A stretch of DNA of 64,000 nt, taken from contig NZ_JAUHLN010000002.1 of the NCBI RefSeq assembly GCF_030412265.1, forward strand, positions 930,001-994,000, given 5' to 3'. Both the position numbers and the translations under genes were made by a program. The DNA is from Fictibacillus terranigra. Its GTDB lineage: Bacteria > Bacillota > Bacilli > Bacillales > Fictibacillaceae. The notes under the pieces were generated by a model that ran no database searches, was not told where the DNA came from, and saw only the letters and a program-made list of their open reading frames with translations. Shown one piece after another: positions 45,025 through 56,358 of the stretch; position 1 is the first letter of the stretch; every line of letters starts with the position of its first letter.

Positions 45025-45135
45025 TCAGAATGAAATACCTTTGTGCATTCGTTCAGGGTGTGTTGTTTTTTTGTGTTGGTATCCGCGGATTACTACGACA
45101 ATCAGTGAAGCGAAGGAAATCATGAGTGTTAATTA
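45025..45135 (-). pseudogene. Degraded holin-like toxin copy
   Basis: The minus strand reads LTLMISFASLIVVVIRGYQH followed by KKTTHPE, very similar to the core of the intact toxin at 11583-11666 (LTLMIAFATLIVI...KK). A stop sits directly before the first Leu and the true N-terminus is missing. Probably a second, dead type I toxin. Confidence 0.45.
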
Positions 45136-45606
45136 TCGTAACATTATCAAACAGCGACAGTCCCTCTTATTAGGGGATTGCCAATGCCCATCGTGCAAAT
45201 GTAGTTGATAACTAATTTCGGAAGTGAGTATGGATGCAAAAATAAGCAAAAACAACGCTAAGCCGATTTTTTAGTAACGTTAAGAAAGTTAGCCATATTT
45301 TTAGGAATTTTCACATGTGTAATCGGGTGTTTTCGCTATATTGTCCACTGGTCAGTATAATCAAAAAAGAGAAAGAATTTGAGAATGGAATTTTTATTCC
45401 CTTTTATCGTATCCATTTTATTTGGACTATGGCCATGGATAGGAAAGATTCCCGGAGAATTTAATATCCTAACAGAACATCAGCGCCCTAGTTCCCTCTT
45501 GGAAGAGGCACATAGAACCCTAACAGAAAATCTAGTAACGCGGTCTATATTCACGAGACGCGTCCTTTTAACAAAGTTATAAATAAACCGTTTTTCCTGT
45601 TTTAGC
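45136..45606. other. Non-coding gap with one doubtful frame
   Basis: Contains a 67-residue plus-strand frame (45379-45582) without a convincing ribosome-binding site or family. Otherwise nothing recognised. Confidence 0.3.
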
Positions 45607-46570
45607 TTATTCATAAATCGCTAAAATGATCTCTAATGGTTTTTTGGCTTCTTCTCCATTTACCAGAGGTTCCCGGTCATTTTCTATAGCATCTATCATA
45701 TCTTGTATTTTGTTTTTGATGACCTAAATAATCAATTGAAGCCGAGGAATTGCCTAGGCTCGATGCAGTTTCTAGTCTAGCTTTATCGCTTTCGCACGGA
45801 GCATTAACCTCAAACATTTTTAGCTGATCGTTATCTATGGTTGCTGAACCATATTCCCCATGTATTTCAAGCCTAGCGCTTAATCCCGGGAATGCGCTGG
45901 TTGTCCCTACTATAGTGCCTAAAGCGCCAGATTTAAAGCGAATCGCAGCGGTTGCCACATCTTCAACTTCTATACGCTCATGGGTTAAAGTAGCAACATT
46001 GGCTGAAACCGATTCGACATCCCCCATGATGTATTGCAATAAGTCTATAGCATGTATTCCTTGGTTCATCAGGCAGCCGCCGCCATCAAAGCGCCAAGTT
46101 CCCCGCCAATCTCCACTATCGTAGTATTCCTGACTTCTAAACCATTTTATTGAGGCATCTCCCAGGACTAGTTTACCTAATCGATTGTTTTCCACTGCAT
46201 TTTTTAAGAATACAGTAGAGTCATCGAATCTACGCTGTGACATGACAGCTAACTTTACCTTGTTTTGCTTTGCCGCCTTAATCATTTCATTGGCTTTTTC
46301 TAATGTTATATCCATCGGCTTTTCAACGATTACATGCTTCCCATGTTTACACGCTCCAATGGCCATTAAGCATGCATTTCACTCGGTGTACAGATATTAA
46401 TAACGTTAATATCTTCGGATTGTAGTAACTCTAAATAATTGGTATACCAGGACAGACCGTATTTTTCAGCAAACTCTCTTGATTTTTGTTCGACTACATC
46501 ACAACAGGCGACGATGTGCCCACCACTTTCTTTGATTGCCTCTGCGTGGGGTTTCGTTGAATTAGGAACT
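45607..46570 (-). pseudogene. Gfo/Idh/MocA oxidoreductase, broken
   Basis: Three pieces in different frames make one dehydrogenase. The N-terminal piece (ESGGHIVACCDVVEQKSREF, NVINICTPSEMHA) begins near 46568 and lacks the GxGxxG nucleotide loop. The middle piece (45677-46366) holds IVEKPMDITLEKANEM, MSQRRFDDSTVFLK, GDWRGTWRFDGGGCLMNQGI. The C-terminal piece reads IQDMIDAIENDREPLVNGEE and ends IILAIYE near 45607. Frame breaks lie near 46370 and near 45726. Truncated 5' end plus two shifts mean a true pseudogene, not one sequencing error. Confidence 0.8.
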
Positions 46571-46832
46571 TACAAGTAAAAAGTGATAAAAGAAACACCG
46601 GTACGGGCAGATGGTACGGGTGTTGTTGTGTAAATTTACGTTATTTCAAAATACTTTCCGGATACATCCCCTCTTATTAAAATGTTATGATAATTGAAAA
46701 AGTTGATTGTAATTAGGAAGGGTTTTAACCTAAAAAAGTCGATTCCTTAACTTACTGGAAGTCGACTTTTTTATATACTTGTCAAACTAGATCTGGCTTA
46801 GTTTAATTACGATTTACCACAAACTCTAACTT
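46571..46832. other. Gap with a bidirectional terminator
   Basis: At 46732-46773 AAAAAAGTCGA and TCGACTTTTTT form a strong stem with T runs on both sides. No gene seen otherwise. Confidence 0.5.
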
Positions 46833-47084
46833 TTACAGTTCAGTCCCATGGCCGTATTCATCACTATCAAATATTTTTACGTCTGCACCTATTTTAATAA
46901 GATCGACTAAGTCTTTTAAAATTCCATCTCATCAATCTCATTTGCATCCGTTTCAGCAAACAAATCTTTATTTTCAATTTTATTTTTTTCTATCTGTGAT
47001 TCCTAAACCAGCGGACTTTCTTATAGGTACTATATATTTACTAACCGGACCATTAAGATGTATCTTAATTGCCATTTTACTCAT
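46833..47084 (-). pseudogene. Unidentified broken gene
   Basis: Consecutive pieces in three frames look like one protein: MAIKIHLNGPVSKYIVPIRK, then KNKIENKDLFAETDANEIDE, then LKDLVDLIKIGADVKIFDSD ending YGHGTEL. Breaks are at an A run near 46985 and near 46925. The acidic, well-formed coding sequence argues for a former gene. Family not recognised. A short upstream frame with GGAGG (MKEVHINLLSKLF) may be part of it. Confidence 0.4.
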
Positions 47085-47225
47085 CTATAAAGTCCTTCCC
47101 TTTCTAAATAATTTGGATAACAGGTTTATGTGCACTTCTTTCATACAACCTCCGCCTAAAAGATTAGTCTATAGTTCTCTTAAACTCTGACTGAAATTTA
47201 ATCTAACTTCCTTTCCAAAGTAAAA

Positions 47226-47262
47226 ACAAAAACCTTGAAAAGCATATGCCATTCAAGGTCAA
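47226..47262. repeat. CCTTGA/TCAAGG hairpin, copy 2
   Basis: AACCTTGAAAAGCATATGCC followed by ATTCAAGGT, similar in stem, size and TGCC loop to the copy at 14445-14480. Confidence 0.4.
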
Positions 47263-47432
47263 ATTTCAACTACTCTTTTTTATTTCTTCGAACCATAAAT
47301 CAAAGACTTTCTGAATAGATCAAATCATATTTACACTGTGCTTTCAGACTGTTTTGCTTTACATGTATAATGCAATTTTATTTCAGTTGGCATATCTCTT
47401 TCCATCTTAAAGAATTTGGGTCAGACCTTTTT

Positions 47433-47909
47433 TCATTTCTTCCTTATTCCAATTTTCCGTCCTGCTTCAGCTGGTTTTGACAGACCCTGATGCAATTTTC
47501 CAAAACTTTCAATCCTTGATTGCACTAAGGTCGGGAAAGGAGCCGCACGGCCTTGACTCATATCCATTCCCATAAGTAGTTGTTCGCTTGTTGCCAGGCG
47601 GTTGCCTTGTCGATTTTCCATAGTAAAAAATACGTGCATTCTTTTCAAATCATAATCAAGCAATTGGATGTTAACGTGTAAATCCTGGCCTTCCTGTGCT
47701 TCCTTTAAATAAATCAGATGTGTTTCTAAGGTATAAATCGAAAATTGGTGTTTCTCACGGAATTCCGTATCGATACCGAGATCTTCCATGAATTGGTCGA
47801 CCGCCATACTAAAAACCAGAGCATAAGCTGAATCGTTCATATGCCCGTTATAATCGATCCAATCGTTGCGAACTGTATCTCTTAAAATTGGATTATTAAG
47901 TGGACCCAC
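47433..47909 (-). CDS. Hotdog-fold thioesterase, probable betainyl-CoA thioesterase
   Basis: 158 residues with the hotdog/4HBT pattern: VRNDWIDYNGHMNDSAYALVF (catalytic Asp/His region), YTLETHLIYLKEAQEG and LEQ-like ATSEQLLMGMD. GTG start behind GGGGGG. It is the last gene of a three-gene carnitine operon. In the known pathway betainyl-CoA from BKACE is hydrolysed to glycine betaine, and this gene supplies that activity. Assignment rests on context plus fold. Confidence 0.8.
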   Translation of the reverse strand: MGPLNNPILRDTVRNDWIDYNGHMNDSAYALVFSMAVDQFMEDLGIDTEFREKHQFSIYTLETHLIYLKEAQEGQDLHVNIQLLDYDLKRMHVFFTMENRQGNRLATSEQLLMGMDMSQGRAAPFPTLVQSRIESFGKLHQGLSKPAEAGRKIGIRKK

Positions 47910-47989
47910 GTATTTCCCCCCTTTCTTACTGTTAATAGATTATCACACAACTATCAGGAACTTATTAAAGGACTTACAGCATATGTTTT

Positions 47990-48949
47990 TTATAGTTTCC
48001 CGTTCAAGTTGGCGGCTGGCCAATACTTCTCAAGCAATTTCTGCAGCTCAATCAGAAAATCATCTCTGCGCAGTTCCAATTCAGAAATGGTATGTTCTTT
48101 TGTTTGCTGTTCACACCCTGAGATGACTTTGTTTTTCAGTTCCTCAGTAAGTTCAGGAGCCACAAGCTTAGTCCACGGAAGTTTCAACGCAGGTCCAAAT
48201 TGTTCCAGCATATGTTTCATACCTTGTTCACCACCGGCCAGATGCAAGGTTAAGAATGGGCCCATTAGCGCCCAGCGTAGCCCGGGACCATATACGATGG
48301 CAGCATCGACTTCTTCTGTTGTGGCCACCCCATCATTTACGAGGTGCAAAGCCTCCCTCCAGATCGCTTCCATCAAGCGATCGGCCACATGACCCTCAAT
48401 TTCATTTGAGATCACAAGAGGTTTCATATTGATAGAATGATAGAACTGCGCTGCACTTTCGATGACTTCAAAGATAGTATCTTTCCCGCCAACAAGCTCT
48501 ACAAGTGGAATTAAGTATACGGGATTAAACGGATGGGCCACAATTACCCGTTCAGGACGTTCGCAATCCGCCTGAAGTTTACTCGGCAAAAGTCCGGATG
48601 TACTGGAGGCAATGATAGCTTCGGGTTTGGCATACCGATCAATTTCTGCTAGTAAGCTTCGCTTGATTTCCTCCCTTTCTGGAGCATTTTCCTGAATGAG
48701 ATCTGCATCAGCCACAGCGCGTTTTAGATTGGGCTCAAACTTAAGCTTGTCTCTTGATGCTCCTTCAGCGATTCCTGCTTTTCCAAGAGTAAGCCAAGCT
48801 TTATCGATAGCTGCTTCCATACGGGACTGAGCGTTGGGTGCCGGATCCGTGGCGACCACATCGTAACCCTGTGATAAAAAACGGGCAATCCATCCGATAC
48901 CGATCACTCCTGTACCGACCACCGTTACTTGCTTAATTGTGTTCATCAC
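47990..48949 (-). CDS. L-carnitine dehydrogenase
   Basis: 319 residues of the 3-hydroxyacyl-CoA dehydrogenase superfamily: VTVVGTGVIGIGWIARFLSQGYDVVATDP (NAD loop), LIQENAPEREEIK, ASSTSGLLPSKLQ, RVIVAHPFNPVYLIPLVELVGG with catalytic His and Glu, and GPGLRWALMGPFLTLHLAGG. The last block is characteristic of carnitine dehydrogenases. Oxidises L-carnitine to 3-dehydrocarnitine. Ends the cluster's middle position, 4 bp after the BKACE gene. Confidence 0.88.
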   Translation of the reverse strand: MMNTIKQVTVVGTGVIGIGWIARFLSQGYDVVATDPAPNAQSRMEAAIDKAWLTLGKAGIAEGASRDKLKFEPNLKRAVADADLIQENAPEREEIKRSLLAEIDRYAKPEAIIASSTSGLLPSKLQADCERPERVIVAHPFNPVYLIPLVELVGGKDTIFEVIESAAQFYHSINMKPLVISNEIEGHVADRLMEAIWREALHLVNDGVATTEEVDAAIVYGPGLRWALMGPFLTLHLAGGEQGMKHMLEQFGPALKLPWTKLVAPELTEELKNKVISGCEQQTKEHTISELELRRDDFLIELQKLLEKYWPAANLNGKL

Positions 48950-48953
48950 TACA

Positions 48954-49841
48954 CTACCTTTCTTGGGGATTTCTTAATCCTAGATGTTTTCGTGCTTCTG
49001 CTGGTGTCATTGGTTTAGCCCCAAGCCCATCCATAATCGTAACGGCTCTTTCTACTAACTGTGCATTGGTTGCCAGCACTCCCTTATCCAAGTAAAGGTT
49101 GTCTTCCAGTCCGACCCGCACATTACCGCCGAGCAGCATCGATTGGGTGGCCATCGGCATTTGCATACGCCCGATGCCGAATGCGGACCAATGGGCATTT
49201 GAAGGCAGTTTATCCCGCATATAAAGCATAGTTTCAGCATCTGCCTCTGCGCCCCAAGGGATTCCGAGGCAAAATTGGAACATCGGATCTCCATCTATCA
49301 ACCCTTCGTTAATCAGCTGCTTCGCAAAACGAAGGTGTCCGGTATCAAAGCATTCTAATTCAGGTTTTACTCCGCTTTGCTGAATCAACCGCGCCTGCTC
49401 ACGCAGCCAAGTCGTGGTGCTGATATAAAGCTGATCTCCAAAATTCACGCTTCCACAATCGAGTGTGCAAATTTCCGGAAGTAATTCTGCTACTGGTTCA
49501 TGACGTTCCTCTGGCGTTTGGATATCAGTGCCAGTGCCGCCAGCTGTCGGGTCTTCTTTACTCGGGAACCAGTCTCCTCCCCCACCTGCCGTTATGTTCA
49601 AGATCACATCCGTTTCAGATTCTCGAACCCGCTGTACCACTTCTCGGAATAAAGCCGGATCATGACTGATACCGCCCGTCTTAGGGTCACGGACATGGAT
49701 ATGGGCGATGGTAGCTCCAACCTTGGCCGCTTCAATGGCGGATTCCGCGATTTCCTTTGGGGTGACGGGGACATGGGAGCTTTTCTTGGTCGTTTCTCCT
49801 GCTCCGGTTACTGCACACGTTAAGATGACATTTCGATTCAT
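48954..49841 (-). CDS. BKACE-family dehydrocarnitine cleavage enzyme (DUF849)
   Basis: 295 residues: [24 protein letters not shown] at the N-terminus, [15 protein letters not shown] with the two zinc His, [36 protein letters not shown] and [15 protein letters not shown]. Beta-keto acid cleavage enzymes join acetyl-CoA with a beta-keto acid. Next to carnitine dehydrogenase, it should turn 3-dehydrocarnitine plus acetyl-CoA into betainyl-CoA and acetoacetate. Confidence 0.9.
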   Translation of the reverse strand: MNRNVILTCAVTGAGETTKKSSHVPVTPKEIAESAIEAAKVGATIAHIHVRDPKTGGISHDPALFREVVQRVRESETDVILNITAGGGGDWFPSKEDPTAGGTGTDIQTPEERHEPVAELLPEICTLDCGSVNFGDQLYISTTTWLREQARLIQQSGVKPELECFDTGHLRFAKQLINEGLIDGDPMFQFCLGIPWGAEADAETMLYMRDKLPSNAHWSAFGIGRMQMPMATQSMLLGGNVRVGLEDNLYLDKGVLATNAQLVERAVTIMDGLGAKPMTPAEARKHLGLRNPQER

Positions 49842-49918
49842 ACTGATTCCTCCTTAAAAGAGTAAATAAAAAAGAAAATGGGACAATTTCCATTTTCCTT
49901 TTTTAAAATAGCTTCACT

Positions 49919-50455
49919 TTACGGTTTAGGTACATGCATGAAGATTTCGCCGCTTTCAAAGAAATCCACCAATCGGGATAACCATTGGTAATAATCCAGC
50001 CATTCCTTCGTTTCTTTCAGCAGGTCATTGACCTTTAGTTCCATTTCTTCAGAAAGGGTGTCACTCTCTAAAATGTTCTTTAATTCGGCGGATAGCTTCT
50101 TCTCAAACATCTTGTTCTTATTGATTGCTTTTTGCCAGTTTGATGTGAACAAGGAGATAAATGTTTGGTAGTAGTCTTGCTCCACATTATATAAATCCTT
50201 GCGGATCCCCTTTTCGAATACCTTTTCGGCGATATTAAGATCCACCATCTCTCTGACGACTTGACTCATCCGGGTTTTGCTCATACCGGTAGCTTCTGAT
50301 AATTCATCAAGAGTCATAGCCTTTCGGTTCATATAAATAATGCCTAATACCCTTCCAACTGTTGTTGATACACCATAGGTGTGCATATTATCCGCGATTT
50401 TTTCAACCAGTTGATCTTCAACATGTTTAATTTTTACAAATGGTTGTTCAACCAA
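49919..50455 (-). CDS. GbsR-family regulator
   Basis: Winged-helix regulator of the GbsR/OpcR group, ~178 residues from a TTG at 50455 behind GGAAGGGTGA; the frame stays open to 50527. Motifs: MHTYGVSTTVGRVLGIIYMN, AMTLDELSEATGMSKTRMSQVV (HTH) and VFEKGIRKDLYNVEQDYYQTF, which match B. subtilis GbsR. GbsR senses choline and controls betaine synthesis and uptake. Here it lies between carnitine breakdown and the OpuC importer and probably senses carnitine, dehydrocarnitine or betaine. Confidence 0.85.
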   Translation of the reverse strand: MVEQPFVKIKHVEDQLVEKIADNMHTYGVSTTVGRVLGIIYMNRKAMTLDELSEATGMSKTRMSQVVREMVDLNIAEKVFEKGIRKDLYNVEQDYYQTFISLFTSNWQKAINKNKMFEKKLSAELKNILESDTLSEEMELKVNDLLKETKEWLDYYQWLSRLVDFFESGEIFMHVPKP

Positions 50456-50689
50456 ATGAATCACCCTTCCAGTAACCAGCTTCAAGAGCCAATGTACCAC
50501 ATTCTGAAAAAATCCGAAAATGAGCAATTGGGGAGAAACACAGTCGATAAGCCAGCAATTTTAAGAATATACCTTATAAACTTTATACAATAATTATTTT
50601 ACGTAAATATCGTCCAATTTATACAGTATATAAACTTTTTATTTTACAAACTTTACTTTATGCTAAAAGAGGTGAAAAAATGACGTAGG

Positions 50690-50720
50690 TTGACAAACTT
50701 CTATATCCGATAGATATAGA
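50690..50720 (+). promoter_or_regulatory. OpuC promoter with an overlapping inverted repeat
   Basis: A perfect TTGACA at 50690-50695 is followed by the inverted repeat TCTATATC-CGATA-GATATAGA (50700-50720) that covers the -10 area. The position fits a repressor operator, likely for the GbsR-type protein. Confidence 0.6.
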
Positions 50721-50748
50721 AAGGGGAAAATGTGGAGGTGTTTTACAT

Positions 50749-51881
50749 TTGCTGAAATTTGAACATGTTTCAAAAGTGTATAAAGGAGGAAAACGAGCGG
50801 TCAGTGATTTGTCGCTTGAGTTTGAAAAAGGAGAATTCATTTGTTTTATCGGGCCCAGCGGATGTGGGAAAACAACGACTATGAAAATGATCAACCGCTT
50901 GATCGAGCCGTCAGAAGGAAGCATTTATATTAATGGAGTGGATGTGTTAAAAAAGGATCCTGTCCAATTAAGAAGAGAAATAGGTTATGTGATCCAGCAG
51001 ATCGGTCTGTTTCCGCATATGACGATTTATGAAAATATTTCGCTTGTTCTTAAATTACTGAAATGGCCTGAAGAAAAGCGACGAGCTCGTGCAAAAGAAC
51101 TGCTAACACTTGTGGATATGACCGCCGATTACCTAGGAAAGTATCCGCATGAATTAAGCGGCGGACAGCAGCAGCGTGTTGGAGTTTTACGCGCTTTGGC
51201 CGCAGATCAACCGTTGATATTAATGGATGAACCGTTTGGTGCTCTTGACCCCATCACAAGAGATTCATTACAGGAAGAGTTCAAAAAACTTCAAAAAAAA
51301 CTGAATAAGACTATCGTGTTCGTTACACATGATATGGATGAAGCACTTAAATTAGGAGATCGAATTGTCATTATGAGGGATGGCCAGTTGGTTCAATGCG
51401 ATACGCCGGACGATATTCTGCGCAATCCTGCTGATGAATTCGTGGAAGAATTCATTGGAAAAGACCGATTAGTACAAGCAAGACCCAACATCCAAACAGT
51501 CGAACAAATTATGAACCCTCACCCGGTAACCATTACAGGTGATCGGTCATTATCGGAGGCCATCCAATTAATGAAACAGCATCGAGTAGACTCCTTACTT
51601 GTTGTTGATGAACAAAACCTCCTGAAAGGTTATATTGACGTTGAAATCATTGACCAAAAAAGGAAAAAAGCAAGTTTAGTAAAGGATGTCCTGGAATCCG
51701 AGTTTACAGTTGAAAAAGATACGCTTGTACGGGATACCATTCGCAAAATCCTTAAAAAAGGGATGAAATATGTGCCTGTCGTTGATCATGACCAACATCT
51801 TGTCGGGATTGTAACAAGAGCAAGCCTTGTGGACATTGTTTATGATTCCATCTGGGGCGAAGAACAACAGGGGGAGATGAC

Positions 51882-51906
<25 letters not shown>
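50749..51906 (+). CDS. opuCA: Carnitine/betaine ABC transporter ATPase (OpuCA type)
   Basis: 385 residues from a TTG start with GGAGGTG upstream. N-terminal ABC domain: Walker A GPSGCGKTTTMK, Q-loop YVIQQIGLFPHMTI, signature [16 protein letters not shown], Walker B LILMDEPFGALDP. C-terminal tandem CBS domains from ~255 (VEQIMNPHPVTITGDRSL, VKDVLESEFTVEKD) sense osmotic state or nucleotides in relatives. First gene of the four-gene importer, overlapping the next by ~25 bp. Confidence 0.93.
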
Positions 51907-53467
<1,561 letters not shown>

Positions 53468-53475
53468 GAGGTGGC

Positions 53476-54159
53476 ATGTTGGAGACAATCAATGAAATTT
53501 TTTACTATTATTCGCAAAATGCAAGTTATGTTTGGGAACAATTTTACCGGCATTTCCTCATGTCCGCATATGGCGTATTGTTTGCGGCCATTGTAGCGAT
53601 TCCTCTTGGTATATTAATTGCACGTTATCATCGACTAAGCACTTGGGTGATGTCCCTTGCAAACATCATTCAAACGATTCCTGCTTTAGCGATGCTTGCC
53701 GTACTTATGCTCGTCATGGGCCTTGGTACTAATACAGTTGTCTTCGCATTGTTTCTGTATTCCTTATTGCCGATTATAAAGAACACTTACACAGGCATCC
53801 GCAATGTGGATCAAGCCTTACTTGAATCTGGGAAAGCGATGGGTATGACAAAATTTCAGGTGCTGCGAATGGTCGAGCTTCCTCTAGCGATCTCCGTTAT
53901 TATGGCAGGTTTGCGTACCGCATTAGTCATTACCATCGGAATTGCCACAATCGGCACTTTTATCGGTGCCGGAGGACTAGGAGATATCATCTTACGCGGG
54001 ACAAATGCTACGGACGGGACAGCTATTATTCTTGCTGGAGCCATACCAACAGCGTTGATGGCCGTAATATCGGATATTTCGATGGGCTTGCTGGAGAGAA
54101 AATTTTCACCAAGTAAAAAGAATAAAAAAATCGCTTTTCAGCAACAGACTGCTGCATAA
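53476..54159 (+). CDS. opuCD: OpuC permease (OpuCD type)
   Basis: 227 residues with about five to six helices and the loop ALLESGKAMGMTKFQVLRMVELPLAI, then GTFIGAGGLGDIILRGT. Last gene of the importer operon; a terminator follows at 54175. A basic C-terminal tail (SPSKKNKK) faces the cytoplasm. Confidence 0.92.
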   Translation: MLETINEIFYYYSQNASYVWEQFYRHFLMSAYGVLFAAIVAIPLGILIARYHRLSTWVMSLANIIQTIPALAMLAVLMLVMGLGTNTVVFALFLYSLLPIIKNTYTGIRNVDQALLESGKAMGMTKFQVLRMVELPLAISVIMAGLRTALVITIGIATIGTFIGAGGLGDIILRGTNATDGTAIILAGAIPTALMAVISDISMGLLERKFSPSKKNKKIAFQQQTAA

Positions 54160-54174
54160 ATATCCTCTTAAACC

Positions 54175-54208
54175 ATCCATCCGGGTATTGATCCTGGGTG
54201 GATTTTTA
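54175..54208 (+). terminator. Terminator of the opuC operon
   Basis: ATCCATCCGGG pairs over 11 bp (two G-U) with CCTGGGTGGAT and is followed by TTTT. Confidence 0.75.
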
Positions 54209-54475
54209 ACGATGCTGGCTCTAATGTACACAGGGTTTCTCCTTATATTTACCCTATTTATCTTTTAAATTAATACGAAGTGTTGTACCAACCAAGTACT
54301 GTTCCATTGTTGATATTTCCATAAGATTTCTCACACGTTCATTCTTGCAGCCTAAACAAAAAAACCTCTACTAAGCATGAGCTAACCTAATTAAGTGAGA
54401 CAATATAAAACACCTTCGAACTGGTACAATGAAAAAACAAGTACTATTATCGGAGGTGTTTTTGCATGGGCAAAA

Positions 54476-55140
54476 ACAGATCTTCAAGCGAGCCCAAATG
54501 GGCTGTGGTCAAAGACAAACTCAGCGGTCAGTTCACGAAAGATACGGAATAAAAAATAATACTCAGATTAAAACATGGATGAAATGGTACCGTGAAAATG
54601 AACTTCACAGGTTTGATCAACCGATGGGAAACAGTATTCATATGGGCATGGACCGGAATCCGCAAGTGAAGAAGAGAAAAAAGAACGACAACATTACCAC
54701 TTGAAAATGGAGAACGAAATCTTAAAAAAGTACTTAGAAATGGTAGAGGAGTTGAAAAAAGAATAGTTCTTCAATTGGTGGAAAGGTTTCGGAAAAAGTA
54801 TACCGTGACAGCGATTTTATCTGCTTTAGGTATACCACGTTCCAGTTATTATCGGTGGCTGGCAAGGGGAATTTCAAGTATTCTTACACCAGAGGAAGAG
54901 ACGATTATATCCAGTTATGCAAGAAGACCAGATACCGTTATGGACACCGGAAAATTAGAAATCGCCTAAGGATCATTTATAACATCCAATTGAACCGCAA
55001 TACGGTTCAAAGGATAATGCAGAAACACAATTTACAGTGCCGGGTGAAAGCAAAACGCAGATGGAAATCACAAGGGGAATCTGTGATTGTGGCCCCCAAT
55101 CTCCTGGACCGTCGGTTTACAGCTTCCGCACCTAACCAGA
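54476..55140 (+). mobile_element. IS3-family insertion sequence, decayed
   Basis: Broken orfA starts at 54476 (MGKNRSSSEPKWAVVKDKLS), shifts frame into YGIKNNTQIKTWMKWYRENE and later ends LKMENEILKKYLEMVEELKK. Broken orfB reads IVLQLVERFRKKYTVTAILS, GIPRSSYYRWLARG, then in another frame RYRYGHRKIRNRLRIIYNI and NTVQRIMQKHNLQCRVKAKR. The catalytic DDE half is missing. At least four frame changes and a truncated 3' end show an old, dead copy. Confidence 0.8.
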
Positions 55141-55248
55141 AATGAACCATTTAGACAATTATCTAATATGAGAAGAGATTTTGAGCGAATTTTTGCTGAA
55201 TCCCCTTTTGATTTAGGAGCTGAAGGCGGGCATTTTGGAAACATACGA
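55141..55248 (+). pseudogene. Small heat-shock protein (Hsp20) gene fragment
   Basis: An open stretch fused to the end of the IS remnant reads NEPFRQLSNMRRDFERIFAE, then SPFDLGAEGGHFGNIR. The pattern PFRxLSNMRRDFDRxF is typical of the N-terminus of Bacillus Hsp20/alpha-crystallin proteins. The conserved alpha-crystallin domain does not follow; sequence changes abruptly at ~55248. Confidence 0.6.
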
Positions 55249-55800
55249 GCACTACAAGCTTAGGGGATGTCCAACCACAGCGCAAGCTCAGATTGTGTGA
55301 GACAGGTCACGCTTTGACAGGAGGTGCCAGGCTGATAGAGTTGTTCATGTCAGCAGGGGAAAGCCCCTGAAGACACCAACTGAAAGAGGTTGAGATGGGT
55401 AAGAAAGACAGCAAGCCGAACCCGAACGACGTCGGCAGCAAACATGAAGATCACGGTCCGGTTCGGATAAATCCATGGATTTATCCGACATGTCTCGATT
55501 TATCCCCCGACTTCGTCGAGCCCTCTTCTGTTCCTTCCTGCCGTTCTTCCTGACAACCATGACTTTACCTAAAGGGCGTGCTCCTACAAGTAGCCAACAG
55601 CGTGAGCTACGCACTGCCTATCCCCTTGTAAGGTTAAACCTAACTTTATACGGAGAACATCCTTATCGTGAGTCGGGGGAGGAAATTGGTCCTAAGATCC
55701 TGCAGCAACCTGTTATTTTCAAGAAAAACGTTTTTCTTGTGAATAGTAAGGTGCTAATTCCAACAGACATTAGTGTCTGGAAGCTTAACAAAAAGCCAAA
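55249..55800. other. GC-richer segment of probable foreign origin
   Basis: More GC-rich than its surroundings. It contains a 26-bp perfect palindrome (55463-55488, centred on ATCCATGGAT) and possible RNA stems such as CAGGGGAAAGCCCCTG. A start-like GTGTG at ~55294 recalls the 5' end of group II introns, but no reverse transcriptase or domain V is seen. A plus-strand frame (55475-55924) lacks a ribosome-binding site. Confidence 0.35.
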
Positions 55801-55804
55801 CATA

Positions 55805-55832
55805 AAAAAGGACACAGCATGGTGTCCTTTTT
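55805..55832. terminator. Bidirectional terminator
   Basis: AAAAAGGACAC and GTGTCCTTTTT enclose AGCATG; it lies just past the end of the gene at 55845-56117. Confidence 0.7.
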
Positions 55833-55844
55833 GGTTGCAATTTC

Positions 55845-56117
55845 TTATTTCTTTTTTCGCTTTGGCAGTTTATCGAGGAGCCATCCTTTTCCGATTTCAC
55901 AAAACCTTATCGGCATCTCCATAGAAATGAGTATCCTATCTTTTCCTATTATATTTAACATGCCGGTTTCTTCGTTCACTTGGCTAACTTCTGCACTTTC
56001 TGTCCCAGACACCGGCACGATCATCTTTTCATTGTTTAATCCTTTAATTTTAAAAACCTTTCCATCAAAAGAAACTTTGTGGCAATGCGGAGGGAGACCA
56101 AGAGTAATTTTGTTCAC
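55845..56117 (-). CDS. Hypothetical protein
   Basis: 90 residues from a GTG at 56117 behind AGGAGG. Beta-rich (ITLGLPPHCHKVSFDGKVFKIKGL, MLNIIGKDRILISMEMPIRF) with a Lys-rich C-terminus (KLPKRKKK). No family recognised. Monocistronic with its own terminator. Confidence 0.65.
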   Translation of the reverse strand: MNKITLGLPPHCHKVSFDGKVFKIKGLNNEKMIVPVSGTESAEVSQVNEETGMLNIIGKDRILISMEMPIRFCEIGKGWLLDKLPKRKKK

Positions 56118-56358
56118 ATTAAAAACCTCCTATAAAGATTTTCTCCATTGTAACAGAAATTGTGCCAGTACGTTTCCTATTTTTAAAATTTTTTAAAGAT
56201 TTAATTTATATGCCATGCTTTTGTTTATGATCCTGCTATTTCTGCAAAAAACAGTTATTTTCTGCCGATGGCCCTCTTTTATGAACCAAATCCTTTTCTT
56301 CAACATATTCTATTAATAAATACTAGATTTCCTACTCTTAAAATATGAGGTGTTTTCA

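Noticed and set aside
45379-45582. A 67-residue plus-strand frame with a hydrophobic start
   Set aside because: No ribosome-binding site, no family resemblance, and the second half reads like random sequence.
46942-47190. An 82-residue plus-strand hydrophobic frame
   Set aside because: The opposite strand shows a more protein-like, broken gene; this looks like its shadow.
55475-55924. A 149-residue plus-strand frame
   Set aside because: It starts inside the palindrome, has no ribosome-binding site, and runs through a terminator and antisense into the next gene.
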